From CAYZXK01 sp964482395 (GTDB taxonomy: Bacteria > Planctomycetota > Phycisphaerae > UBA1845 > Fen-1342): 48,217 nt of DNA. The DNA lies in NCBI GenBank assembly GCA_964482395.1, contig CAYZXK010000211.1, positions 1 to 48,217 of the forward strand, written 5' to 3'. Of the stretch, positions 7,762 to 16,717 are shown piece by piece; the stretch's first letter is position 1; every line of letters starts with the position of its first letter. The position numbers and the translations under genes are program-made. A model generated the notes under the pieces. It searched no databases and was not told the origin of the DNA. It saw nothing but the letters and a program-made list of their open reading frames with translations.

Positions 7762-9444
7762 CTACCTGAGCGTCATCAGAAGCTGGTCAAGCATTTCGCT
7801 GGAGACGCTGATCACCCGACTGGCGGCCTGGAAGCCGGTACTGGAGGTGATCAGGCCGATGAACTCCTGCGAGAGGTCCACGTTGGACATTTCCAGGGCT
7901 CCGCCCCGGATCTGTCCGGCGCCGAACTGACCGGCAGTGGTGACCGCCGGTGGTCCGGAGTTCGGGCCGGCCGAGAATAGATTGCCCGCCTCGGCCACCA
8001 AACCGGCCTCATTGGAGAAGACCGCCAGGGCTACCTGGCCCAGGGTGCGGGACATGCCGTTGCTGAAGACCCCTGAAATGGTGCCATCGTTGCCGACCGT
8101 GAAGCCGGTCAGGGTTCCAGGCGGGAAACCATCCTGGTCGGCCATGATGATGTTGGAGGTTTCAGTCGAGCGGCCGTTGACGGTCGAGAAATCCAGGGTG
8201 ATCGTCAGGGAGGAGGCCGCGCCGGTGCCGGAGCGGTTCAGCGAAACCCGATTGCCGGTCGCGGCCACAAAATTGCCCGCAGTGTCGAAGGAGACCGTCC
8301 CGGTTCCCAGTACCCGCGACCCCGGCTCGCCCTCCGCAGCTTCCAGGTAGTAACGCCAAACCGGGCCGGTGTCAGGCGTGGCCTCCAGCGTGAAAGTGGC
8401 GTTCACGCCGACCGGGTTACCCAGCGAGTCATACACGGTGAACGAAGTGAACACGCCGCCGCCGTTCGCCTCCCCGGTCTGGGTGAACTGAAAGGGCAGG
8501 GACACGGCAGCGTTGCTGCTGGTCAGCCCGGTCGATCCGATCCGGATGGCGTTGGGTTGACCGGCGTTGCTCCGGATCACCAGTGCCCCGTCTTCCACCG
8601 CGACGCCCGGGTTGCCCGCCAACCCGGGATCCGCCTGGATGCCCAGCACGTCTTGCAGCCAGTTGGCTAGATCACCCAGAGTGTCACCGGTGGTGCCCAC
8701 GGTGAACTGGGCGCTTGGAATGACGCGATCGCCGCGGGTGACCCCAGACACGGTTATCACGTCGCCATCGGCCAGCAGGGCCCGGCCGGGTGCGCTGGCG
8801 GACCGCAGGTCGGTAAGCCGGGTGGAGGCGGTCGCAGCGGCTCCTGAACCGTTGACCAGAGCCTGCGAAACATGCTGCGAGCCGGTGGTGGCAATGGTTT
8901 CGGCGGCGCTTAGGTCGCCCTCCATGACGGCCTTTTCGGTCGGCCGGGCGATGTTGAGTCGACCGAGGGGAATTTGAAGGTTTTGAACGCGGCCGGGAAT
9001 GATGTTGAAGTTCTCGTCTACGCCAAACCCCCGCACGTGGTACCCATCGGCAGTGACCAGCTCGTGGTTGCTGTTCAGGGAGAAGGCGCCGTCCCGGGTG
9101 TAGTGATCTTGGCCGGCGGAATCCTGCACAATGAAATAGCCGCTGCCCTCGATGGCCAGGTCGCCCGGCAGGCCGGTGGTTTCGACCGATCCGGAGGCCA
9201 GGTTGCGCTGCGTGGCACCGACCAGCGTGCCCAGTCCGACCTGGCTGGGGTTGGTACCACCGCTGGTATCGCTGGGCGGAGTGCCCATCGAAAGCGTCTG
9301 GGCGAACTGGGTCTGGAACAGGGTCCGCGAGCCCTTGAAAGCGGTGGTATTCACATTGGCGATGTTGTTACCAATGGTCTGGATACGGGCCTGGTTGGCG
9401 TTGAGCCCGCTGAGCGCGGTGTACATCGCGGTGGTCAAACCCAT
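7762..9444 (-). CDS. flgE: Flagellar hook protein FlgE
   Basis: 560 residues. The N-terminal rod/hook helix (MYTALSGLNANQARIQTIGNN, then IANVNTTAFKGSR) and the C-terminal helix (VDLSQEFIGLITSSTGFQAASR) are the paired coiled-coil termini of axial flagellar proteins. The long variable beta-rich middle and the overall length point to hook protein rather than FlgF or FlgG. It polymerises into the hook outside the cell and is exported by the type III apparatus. An AGGG-rich ribosome-binding site lies just upstream of ATG 9444. It is the last gene of the flagellar operon, right after flgD. Confidence 0.93.
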   Translation of the reverse strand: MGLTTAMYTALSGLNANQARIQTIGNNIANVNTTAFKGSRTLFQTQFAQTLSMGTPPSDTSGGTNPSQVGLGTLVGATQRNLASGSVETTGLPGDLAIEGSGYFIVQDSAGQDHYTRDGAFSLNSNHELVTADGYHVRGFGVDENFNIIPGRVQNLQIPLGRLNIARPTEKAVMEGDLSAAETIATTGSQHVSQALVNGSGAAATASTRLTDLRSASAPGRALLADGDVITVSGVTRGDRVIPSAQFTVGTTGDTLGDLANWLQDVLGIQADPGLAGNPGVAVEDGALVIRSNAGQPNAIRIGSTGLTSSNAAVSLPFQFTQTGEANGGGVFTSFTVYDSLGNPVGVNATFTLEATPDTGPVWRYYLEAAEGEPGSRVLGTGTVSFDTAGNFVAATGNRVSLNRSGTGAASSLTITLDFSTVNGRSTETSNIIMADQDGFPPGTLTGFTVGNDGTISGVFSNGMSRTLGQVALAVFSNEAGLVAEAGNLFSAGPNSGPPAVTTAGQFGAGQIRGGALEMSNVDLSQEFIGLITSSTGFQAASRVISVSSEMLDQLLMTLR

Positions 9445-9470
9445 GGTGAACCCTCGCCCTCGCCTGAAAG

Positions 9471-10088
9471 TTATAGATGCAAGCTGGCGTCCAGCGACAG
9501 CCAGGGGAGTAGCCCGCCGGAAGAGGACTTCCCCTGGTCGGAGAGCTTGTCAGCGGCCTGGTCGGAGTCTGCCGATTCATCGCTGGCGGCAGCCTGGCCC
9601 GGTGCGTTCTCGCTCGTTGTGACCAGGATCACGTCGGCGACCCGAACACACTGTCCGTTGTCCAGCTCCAGCATGGCTGTGCCGTCAGACTCGAAGCGCA
9701 GACTGGTGACCAGACCGGAAACCTGCTGTTGCGTTCCGTCGGACGCGGTAGTAACCGCAGTCACGTACTTGCCCAGCAACTCGCCCGCTCCCAGCGTCCG
9801 CTGCTGGCCGGCGATCTGGGAGAGCACATCGGTCAGGTTCTTGGACAGCTCGATGCTGCGGATCTGGGAAACCTGCCCGATCAGGTCGGCGGTCTTGGCC
9901 GGCTCGAACGGGTTCTGTTGCTTGAGCTCGGTCACCAGGAGCTTGAAAAAATCCTCGGTCCGCAGTCCGCTGGTCCCACGATCAGCGATGGCGCGGGACG
10001 CGGTCGAGCCGCTGGACGCGAGGACCGAGGAAGCGGCTTTCCGCCCGGTGCCGGACATCCCCGGCGCAAGTATGGTCGAAGTCCACAT
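9471..10088 (-). CDS. flgD: Flagellar hook assembly (capping) protein FlgD
   Basis: 205 residues. The diagnostic N-terminal domain LRTEDFFKLLVTELKQQNP, then F-x-PAKTADLIGQVSQIRSIE, is intact and is followed by a beta-rich tudor-like region (LLGKYVTAVT...). A Ser/Asp/Gln-rich C-terminal tail has no clear fold. FlgD caps the growing hook and is needed for FlgE polymerisation. ATG 10088 is chosen over the upstream open frame because GAGGGA stands just ahead of it and the conserved region follows. It lies between fliK and flgE. Confidence 0.92.
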   Translation of the reverse strand: MWTSTILAPGMSGTGRKAASSVLASSGSTASRAIADRGTSGLRTEDFFKLLVTELKQQNPFEPAKTADLIGQVSQIRSIELSKNLTDVLSQIAGQQRTLGAGELLGKYVTAVTTASDGTQQQVSGLVTSLRFESDGTAMLELDNGQCVRVADVILVTTSENAPGQAAASDESADSDQAADKLSDQGKSSSGGLLPWLSLDASLHL

Positions 10089-10263
10089 GGCAGGTCCCTC
10101 GCAGGAAACGGTTGGCGGACGGGGTTCACATCGGGGCCGCTCCCAGAGCAGCGATACACCGGCCAGCGAAGTAAGCATCTGGGCCGCCGACTCGGCCGCC
10201 TTTCCGGGCTCGGCCGTTACGACCTCGCTCGCCTGAAACGCGCGGGCAGCATTCCCCGCCGCC

Positions 10264-11832
10264 CTACGCCAAGAGGTTCACCAGCGACTCCGCCGCCGGT
10301 CCGACAACTTGCGGCGACTCTTCGTCAGTACGCTCGACCAGCGGGTCGGCTATCGTCCCGGGTGCTTCCCGCCAAGCCTCGCTGTCCGGCTGCGATCCAT
10401 GCCCCGCGGACTGGTCGTTGCCGCGGGCCGGCAACTGATGGTCCCCAGGTTGCTGCGGGCTGCCGGACTCACCTGGTTCGTGCCCGACCGCCGCCGTCCG
10501 CAGCTCGGCCCGCTCCAAGTGAATCCCGGTCGCCTCCAGGTTACGCCGCAAGTCTTCAAGCTGATCGCTCAGCAACCTTCGTGCCGTTTCAGTCTGAGTT
10601 TCGATTCGAAGCGACAACTGATCTTCACGTAAGTCCATTCGCAGGCGGACAGTGCCGAGTTCGGGCGGGTCCAGTCGGACCATCGCGACCGACCGGTCCT
10701 GCCCGATGCGGGTCTGGAGCAGGCGCACAATCCGCTCGATGTTCGGGTCGAAATTGCCGCTCTCCGCTTCCCAGGGGGCGGCCTGGTCGCTGCGGCTCGG
10801 GCCGCCGGTCCGATTCGCCGTACCGCGCCCGCCTGGAACCGAAGCTTCGCGGGCGACGGGCAATCCGGCCTGAGTCGGGCCAAGCCGGACCCCAGAAGAA
10901 AGGGTGGAGGGGCGCAACTCAAGCGCTGACGGTTGACCTTTGCGGCCGGTCGCCAGGTCTGAGCCCGATAGCTCTGCCGAAGCCAGCACCGGTTTCGGCA
11001 AGGTGTCCGCAGGCAACGGTTGAAAGGCGGTCGGCATTCGATCGCTCACCGCGGAGCGGGTCGGCAACGTTCCTTCACCGACTGTGGCCGCTGGTGGTCG
11101 TTCGTTCAAGCCAAGTGCGACCGGTCTTCCGGCATGGGGCTGCCTGTCTGTCGGGCCGGGCGCAGACGTTTGGGCAGAGTCGGACCTGAGCTTATTGGCG
11201 GCCCCGGCCGGGTCGGGTTCACGCCGCACTTCCGGGCTTTGGTTTTCGTCCGCGTTACCCACACCGGCCGGCACCGGCTGGAATGTTTGATCCTGCCAAA
11301 GCTGCTGCCGCACCTGCTGATGCCACTCTTGGCGCCAGGCCGCCCGGCTGCCGGGAAGCAAGTCCAGCTCGGCCTGACGGAGGTAGTCGGACGGTTGCTG
11401 CGCGACGGCCAGTTCGGTAGCCACCTGCTCACGCCGGGCCTCCTTCCGACGCAAGTTCTCCTGCTGCCGCTCCTCGTTCTGCTCACGCCGGTTTTGGTCG
11501 GACGCGACGGATTGCAGTAGCTTCAGCAGGTTGGGCAGGAACAGGGCCTCGCAAGCCAGCCCAGGTGCGGCGTTCGCATCGGTTTCGCTCTGCTGAAACG
11601 AGGACTCGCTCAGGCCAGCGCCCAGCGGCTGGACAAAGGAGCCGGAAGGTTCAACGTTCGTGCCGGGCGGCTCGAATGCTTTTTCCGTCTGGCGGGCCGG
11701 GCTGCGGTCCTTTCTAGCTGTGAGTGCCGCTCCAGTCCTGCAAGGTTGGACCCAAGTTGCCCAGCGTCCGGGCTCCCCCGGGCTTGAAGCGTTTCCACCC
11801 AGGAGCGGTCGACCGGATAGATCGAACTGCAT
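10264..11832 (-). CDS. fliK: Flagellar hook-length control protein FliK
   Basis: 522 residues. A long, low-complexity Pro/Gln/Ser/Arg-rich N-terminal and middle region acts as the molecular ruler in the family. It is followed by the conserved C-terminal substrate-switch domain (VRLDPPELGTVRLRM, LRIETQTETARRLLSDQL, then LRRNLEATGIHL). FliK ends hook growth by switching the export apparatus to late substrates. ATG 11832 has GAGGTG five bases upstream and is preferred over TTG at 11835. It follows the MotE-like gene, the usual fliJ-motE-fliK order. Confidence 0.92.
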   Translation of the reverse strand: MQFDLSGRPLLGGNASSPGEPGRWATWVQPCRTGAALTARKDRSPARQTEKAFEPPGTNVEPSGSFVQPLGAGLSESSFQQSETDANAAPGLACEALFLPNLLKLLQSVASDQNRREQNEERQQENLRRKEARREQVATELAVAQQPSDYLRQAELDLLPGSRAAWRQEWHQQVRQQLWQDQTFQPVPAGVGNADENQSPEVRREPDPAGAANKLRSDSAQTSAPGPTDRQPHAGRPVALGLNERPPAATVGEGTLPTRSAVSDRMPTAFQPLPADTLPKPVLASAELSGSDLATGRKGQPSALELRPSTLSSGVRLGPTQAGLPVAREASVPGGRGTANRTGGPSRSDQAAPWEAESGNFDPNIERIVRLLQTRIGQDRSVAMVRLDPPELGTVRLRMDLREDQLSLRIETQTETARRLLSDQLEDLRRNLEATGIHLERAELRTAAVGHEPGESGSPQQPGDHQLPARGNDQSAGHGSQPDSEAWREAPGTIADPLVERTDEESPQVVGPAAESLVNLLA

Positions 11833-12005
11833 CAAGACACCTCGCGCTCGGCGGCACCCTCGGTCCTCCGTGACGCGTCGGCGTGGCCGGATGTAGGATT
11901 ACCCCTGGCCTGCGCTGCGGCCCGGGTCTCCGCCCGTGAGCGGCTGTAGCCAGGCCGGTTGCCCAGTCGTGGGCCGGCTTTGGGCGATATTCGCCGGCCG
12001 AAACC

Positions 12006-12794
12006 TCAGCCCGCGCGATCTGAGGCGGGCGCGACGCCCCCGGGGAGCTTTCGGGCCCCTCGCTCGCGCTCGGACCCGCTTTCGGTGGCCCGGTCGGCAT
12101 CGCTCGGGCTGCTGCCGGCACCGTGCAAGCGGATGCCCTCCAGCAAATTGCTTTGCACCGTCAGTTCCTCAGGGGTCTTGAACTGCTCCAGAATCCGCAG
12201 GGCACGGTTTTCCTCCATGGCATGCAAGAGGCGTACCGCGTCGGCCGGCTGCTTCTGCCACAGGCGTAAGATGTACTCCTTGGCGGCCCGGGGCTGGAGC
12301 CCAGAGACCAGCGCCAACTCTTTCTGGAAACCCTCATCCACCGCGGCCTTGCTGAGTTTCTCACGCTGGGCCAGCCATTCGGTACGTTGCTCGGCCAGTC
12401 GCTCCTGCTCCTGCATGACATGCTGCAATACCTGGTCCAGCAGACGGCGCTGGGCCTGCAAGTCCCGGGCCGCCCGCTCCAGCTCCAACATTTCCAGGTG
12501 CTGGCGCTGGCGTGCCCGGCGCAGCTCGTCTTCGGTGGTGGCGGAGAACGTTTCCGAGTCCGGGCCGGCCGGCCGTGGCTGGCTGGCGGCACCGGGGCCG
12601 GACTGCCCCTCGGCAGTAGCCGAGCCGCGCAGGCCAGGCAAATCGTCCAACTCGCCCCGCATCAGGCGGGCCATGATTTGCAGGCGATCGGCGCTGAGAT
12701 GCCCGCTGCCGAACAGATAGCCGACAACGCCCCCCAGGGCCAGCACAGTCGCCAGCGAGATGGCGGCCAGTCCGTTGAACAGCTTGGTGAACAT
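12006..12794 (-). CDS. MotE/YlxF-like flagellar protein
   Basis: 262 residues. One N-terminal membrane helix (about 10-29) is followed by a Pro/Gly-rich linker and a long coiled coil full of Gln, Arg, Glu and Leu. A helical C-terminal module (PAD-x-VRLLHAMEENRALRIL) resembles the MgtE N-domain found in MotE-type proteins. The position between fliJ and fliK matches ylxF/motE in other phyla. MotE-type proteins are periplasmic chaperones or stabilisers of stator parts. No stator gene is in the window, so the partner is unknown. Confidence 0.75.
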   Translation of the reverse strand: MFTKLFNGLAAISLATVLALGGVVGYLFGSGHLSADRLQIMARLMRGELDDLPGLRGSATAEGQSGPGAASQPRPAGPDSETFSATTEDELRRARQRQHLEMLELERAARDLQAQRRLLDQVLQHVMQEQERLAEQRTEWLAQREKLSKAAVDEGFQKELALVSGLQPRAAKEYILRLWQKQPADAVRLLHAMEENRALRILEQFKTPEELTVQSNLLEGIRLHGAGSSPSDADRATESGSERERGARKLPGGVAPASDRAG

Positions 12795-12862
12795 ACCGCT
12801 TTCAGCCGACGGCGCAAGCGCGACCGGCCCGGCGTTCTGCTCCGGGGCCCGGAGCCGGGATG

Positions 12863-13312
12863 CTACGGCTGGTATCCGTGCAACTGCTGTGCCAGCTCAT
12901 CGGTCGCAGCCTGCTCCTGTCGGGCCTGGTCATGAAGATACTCCCGCCAGCGACGTTCACGGAGTTTCTGCACAATCTGCTCGGCCGTCCGAGCCCTCTG
13001 CCAGGCGGCCTGCAACTCCCGCAGCTCGGTAACCAGTTCGGTCCGCCGGGCCTGGCGTAAACCAATAGTGTGGCGCAGATGAGCCACCCAGGCCCGCCCG
13101 CGCTGGAGAGCCAGGGGATCCAATCGTCGCTGCTGCTGGCCGGCCAGAAGCAGCCGCTGCTGCCGGGCGATCTCACTTGCGGTCTGACGATTGAGCCGGT
13201 CGACCAGCGCAATCTCGGCCAGCTTGGCGCCAACCTTGCGCTTGGCCTCCCGCTGTTGCAGTTGGCGGAGCCGCAGGAGAGTCTCCAGTCTGAACTCGAA
13301 ACGCCGGGCCAC
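12863..13312 (-). CDS. fliJ: Flagellar export chaperone/stalk protein FliJ
   Basis: 149 residues, almost wholly charged coiled coil, starting with the family signature FEFRLETLLRLRQLQQREAK. FliJ forms the central stalk of the FliI ATPase ring and shuttles export chaperones. GTG 13312 is the start, with GGAGGG eight bases upstream. Only three bases separate it from the fliI stop, supporting co-transcription. Confidence 0.9.
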   Translation of the reverse strand: MARRFEFRLETLLRLRQLQQREAKRKVGAKLAEIALVDRLNRQTASEIARQQRLLLAGQQQRRLDPLALQRGRAWVAHLRHTIGLRQARRTELVTELRELQAAWQRARTAEQIVQKLRERRWREYLHDQARQEQAATDELAQQLHGYQP

Positions 13313-13315
13313 AGG

Positions 13316-14824
13316 TCATGCCCTCCGGGCGGTCGGCGGGGCAGGTGCCGGACCGGGCTCAGGCGACCCGGTCGCTCTGGCGGTTCGCTCGCTCGCCTGG
13401 CTGCGGGTCTTCTCCAGCAACTGGCCCAACTGACAGACCGCGCTTGCCGCCTGTTCGAAGCTGCACCCCACGCTTTGCTCCTGCACCAGGAAGGCGTTGA
13501 TGGCATCGCGGGTCTGCACGGCCAGATCGTAGTCGGGGTTGGCCCCGGGCACGTAGGCTCCGATGCTGACCAGATCCTCGATATCGTTCCAGACCGCTAG
13601 GACCCGCCGAATGGACATGACGGCCCGCTGCTGCTCGGGGCTGGTGACCTCGGGCGCTACGCGACTAATGCTGTTGAGCACGTCGATGGCCGGGTAATGT
13701 CCACGATTGGCCAGCGATCGGGCCAGCCAGATATGGCCATCCAGAATCCCGCGGACCGCGTCCGAAAGCGGCTCGTCCAGATCGTCGCCTTCCACCAGGA
13801 CGGTGTAGATGCCGGTGATGCTGCCCGAGCTGGTCCGGCCGGCCCGCTCCAGCAGACGCGGCAGGAGGGCGTAGACGCTAGGAGGATAACCCTTGGCAGT
13901 GGGCGGCTCGCCGGCCGCCAGCCCGATCTGCCGTTGAGCCATCGCCATGCGGGTCAGGGAATCCATCAGCAGCAGGACGTCCAATCCCTGGTCGCGGAAG
14001 TACTCGGCGATCGCGGTGCCGTGCAGGCAACTGCGGACCCGCAGGGCCGCAGCCTGGTCGGAGGTGCACACCACGACCACACTGCGCGCCAGGCCGTCGG
14101 GGCCGAGCTGGCGATTGATGAAGTCCCCGACCTCGCGTCCACGCTCTCCGACCAGCACGACCACATTCACGTCTGCCTGCGTGTGGCGACAGATCATGCC
14201 GAGCAGCACGCTCTTGCCCACGCCGGTGCCGGCGAAAATCCCCAGCCGCTGGCCGCGACCGGCCGTCAGCAGGCCGTCGATGGCGCGAATACCCAGCCCC
14301 AGCGGCTGGTCGATCGGCCGGCGAGCCAGAGCCGGCGGGGCCGAGTTGTACAGCGGATAGCGCACGTTGAGTCGCGGCGGCGGCCGGCCGTCCAGAGGCT
14401 GCCCCTGAGCATCGATGACCCGACCCAGCAGGTCGAAACCGACCGGCACCCGCGGGGGCCCCGACACGCACACCACCTCGTCGCCCTGGGAAACCCCGGT
14501 CGCCTCACCGAATACCGACAACAGAGCCTCGCCGTCGCGGAGGCCGACCACCTCAGCCGCCAACCAAGCCTCCGAAGGCCGCTCCGCAGCGGGGCCTTCG
14601 ATCCGCGGCGCGGCAGGCTTGCCAGACGGCAGGCCGACCGAGGTTCGCGGCCCTTCAACCCCGCCCGCATATCGGGTGCGAATCAGACATCGCGCCCCGA
14701 TCGGCGCCGGCATCCCCGCGACACTGACCGTCAGACCACGGACCGAGCGAACCCGCCCCTGGATTCGTTCACTGATCAGACCGGCCACCTCTTCAGCAGC
14801 CGCGGAAAACACGCTCCAGCCCAC
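13316..14824 (-). CDS. fliI: Flagellum-specific ATP synthase FliI
   Basis: 502 residues. Walker A is GTGVGKS at 199-205, followed by VVLVGERGREVGDF and the Walker B region LDVLLLMDSLTRMAMAQR; SYVFALLP-type features (YPPSVYALLPRLLERAG) complete the F1/FliI-type ATPase. An Arg/Pro/Gly-rich insertion of roughly 35 residues (about 52-88) interrupts the N-terminal barrel, and the C-terminus has a Pro/Ala-rich tail. FliI powers export of axial proteins. GTG 14824 is supported by AGGAAGGA seven bases upstream. Confidence 0.95.
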   Translation of the reverse strand: MGWSVFSAAAEEVAGLISERIQGRVRSVRGLTVSVAGMPAPIGARCLIRTRYAGGVEGPRTSVGLPSGKPAAPRIEGPAAERPSEAWLAAEVVGLRDGEALLSVFGEATGVSQGDEVVCVSGPPRVPVGFDLLGRVIDAQGQPLDGRPPPRLNVRYPLYNSAPPALARRPIDQPLGLGIRAIDGLLTAGRGQRLGIFAGTGVGKSVLLGMICRHTQADVNVVVLVGERGREVGDFINRQLGPDGLARSVVVVCTSDQAAALRVRSCLHGTAIAEYFRDQGLDVLLLMDSLTRMAMAQRQIGLAAGEPPTAKGYPPSVYALLPRLLERAGRTSSGSITGIYTVLVEGDDLDEPLSDAVRGILDGHIWLARSLANRGHYPAIDVLNSISRVAPEVTSPEQQRAVMSIRRVLAVWNDIEDLVSIGAYVPGANPDYDLAVQTRDAINAFLVQEQSVGCSFEQAASAVCQLGQLLEKTRSQASERTARATGSPEPGPAPAPPTARRA

Positions 14825-14866
14825 AGAACGATCCTTCCTCCCGAGCCGCAGCCACCAGCCGGCAGG

Positions 14867-15604
14867 TCAGTGGCCGGCCTCGGTATCGGTCCGGCCCCGC
14901 GAGCCGTCGGGCTGAACCGCCCCGTGACCAAGCGCCTCGGCGATCCGGTCGATCTGAACCTGGATGTTCGCGTCGATCACACCCTCGGAGGTCCGCAAGA
15001 TGCAGCCGCCGCGCTCCACCGCTGGGTCCGGTCTGATCGTTGCATGCTCCAGGCAACTGATCTGCTGCATGAATTCGGGGCACACCTGGGTCAACAGCTC
15101 ATGCTCAGCGGGGTTTAAACACAGTTCGAGGTTGGCCCGGTTCCGGACCATCTCCAGCAGGGCGCGGACGTTGGCTCGCACCGGCTCGACCGATCTTTCC
15201 ACCAGCACCTTGCACACCCGGCGGGCGATCGCCACCGCCAACTCGATCAGGCCCGACTCGGCCTCGGCGATCAGACTGCGTTTGTTCTGATCGAACTGGG
15301 CCAGGGCGGCGGTCAGAGCCTGGGTGAGTCGGGCCAAATCGGCCTGGGCCGTCTGCACGGCCGCCTGGCGCGCCTCGCGGCGAATCTGCTCCAGCCCGGC
15401 CTGCCGACCCTGCTCCAACCCTTCCTCATAAGCCCGGCGGGTCAGAATCTGCTCGGCCTCCCGGGCTTGAAGGCGGGCCTGCAACAGAATGCGCTCCGCC
15501 TGGGCCCGGGCCTGGTCGACGATCTGGGCCGCCTGGCGCTCCAGGTCACAGAACGAGAAGCGGCTCAGCGGGGGAGCGCTGTCTCGAGGGATCACTTCCG
15601 ACAT
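14867..15604 (-). CDS. fliH: Flagellar assembly protein FliH
   Basis: 245 residues. A long Ala/Gln/Arg-rich coiled coil (about 25-110) is followed by the conserved C-terminal domain (GLIELAVAIARRVC, then PEHELL-like and GGCILRTSEGVIDANIQVQ). FliH binds FliI, regulates its ATPase activity and docks it to the C-ring. The start ATG 15604 has GGAG seven bases ahead. It lies between fliG and fliI. Confidence 0.93.
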   Translation of the reverse strand: MSEVIPRDSAPPLSRFSFCDLERQAAQIVDQARAQAERILLQARLQAREAEQILTRRAYEEGLEQGRQAGLEQIRREARQAAVQTAQADLARLTQALTAALAQFDQNKRSLIAEAESGLIELAVAIARRVCKVLVERSVEPVRANVRALLEMVRNRANLELCLNPAEHELLTQVCPEFMQQISCLEHATIRPDPAVERGGCILRTSEGVIDANIQVQIDRIAEALGHGAVQPDGSRGRTDTEAGH

Positions 15605-15661
15605 CTGCCGCTCCGCACGCCTTCCCTGCCCGCCAAACCGGCGGTAGCGCGGCCCCGGAAC

Positions 15662-16702
15662 CTAGACGATCAACTCCTTCTCGCCGCCCCGACCGGCGAT
15701 AATGACCTCGCCGGCATCCTCGAGGCGTCGAACCACGTCCACAATCTTCTGCTGAGCGGCCTCCACGTCGCTGACGCGGACCGGGCCCATGAACTCCATT
15801 TCTTCCTTGATGAGCTGGGCGGCGCGTTCCGACATGTTCTTGAAGATCTTGGCCTTGAGCTCTTCGCTGGCTGTCTTGAGCGCCAGGGCCAGCTCCTCGT
15901 TGGCGATCTCCTTGAGCACCGCCTGGATGCCCTTGTCGTTCACCCGGATGATGTCCTCGAACACGAACATCAGGCGACGGATCTCCTCGACTAATTGGGG
16001 GTTCTCCTCTTCGAGCCCTTCCAGGATCGCCTTTTCGGTCGCCCGCCCCGCCATGTTCAGGATCTCGGCCACCGCCTGCACGCCCCCCACCCGCTCGAAT
16101 CGCTCGGACACCAGGCCCGCCAACCGCTTCTCCAGGCCGCGCTCCACTTCCTTGATCACATCCGGGCTGGTCTGGTCCATGTTCGCGATCCGCGAGACCA
16201 CCTCGATCTGCCGCTTGGTCGGCAGGGCCGAAAGGATGTCGGTGGCCATTCCGGGCGGGAGGTGCGACAGTACCAGCGCAATCGTCTGGGGATGTTCTTC
16301 CTGAAGGAAAGTGACCAGGTTCTCTTTCTCGGTCTTCTGGAGGAAACTGAAAGGCTGCTCGTGGACCTGATGCTCGATGATGGCCATTATTCGGCGGGCT
16401 TCGTCTGGCGGCAGAGTTTTCTGGAGCAGGGCCCGAGCCCAGGACATTCCGCCGGCATCGACGTACTGGCGGGCCATCAGCAGGTTGTAGAACTCGCGGA
16501 TCACATAGTCCCGGACCTCGGGGGCGATCGCGTCAATCGCGGCAATCTCGCGTGAGATCTCTTCCAGCCGCTCCCGCGACAGGCAGCGCATGATCTTGGC
16601 CGCGGTGTCCTGGTGCAGAGCGACCAGCAGGACCGCGGCCCGTCTTACGCCGGTGAGGTCCTCCAAACTCTTGATTTCAGTGCGAAACGTGCTGCGGGCC
16701 AT
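15662..16702 (-). CDS. fliG: Flagellar motor switch protein FliG
   Basis: 346 residues, the typical length. The N-terminal domain contains GVRRAAVLLVAL, the middle domain has the EEHPQTIALVLSHL signature, and the C-terminal domain contains FEDIIRVNDKGIQAVLKEI with its charged residues (D, R, K, E) that engage the stator. FliG sits on the FliF ring and transmits torque. FliM and FliN, its C-ring partners, are not in the window. It begins 15 bases after fliF. Confidence 0.96.
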   Translation of the reverse strand: MARSTFRTEIKSLEDLTGVRRAAVLLVALHQDTAAKIMRCLSRERLEEISREIAAIDAIAPEVRDYVIREFYNLLMARQYVDAGGMSWARALLQKTLPPDEARRIMAIIEHQVHEQPFSFLQKTEKENLVTFLQEEHPQTIALVLSHLPPGMATDILSALPTKRQIEVVSRIANMDQTSPDVIKEVERGLEKRLAGLVSERFERVGGVQAVAEILNMAGRATEKAILEGLEEENPQLVEEIRRLMFVFEDIIRVNDKGIQAVLKEIANEELALALKTASEELKAKIFKNMSERAAQLIKEEMEFMGPVRVSDVEAAQQKIVDVVRRLEDAGEVIIAGRGGEKELIV

Positions 16703-16717
16703 GCCTCAGGCTCCGGC

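Noticed and set aside
8974..10236. Plus-strand frame of 420 residues opposite flgE and flgD
   Set aside because: It is the mirror of two clear flagellar genes; low-complexity Ser/Arg/Pro content indicates a shadow.
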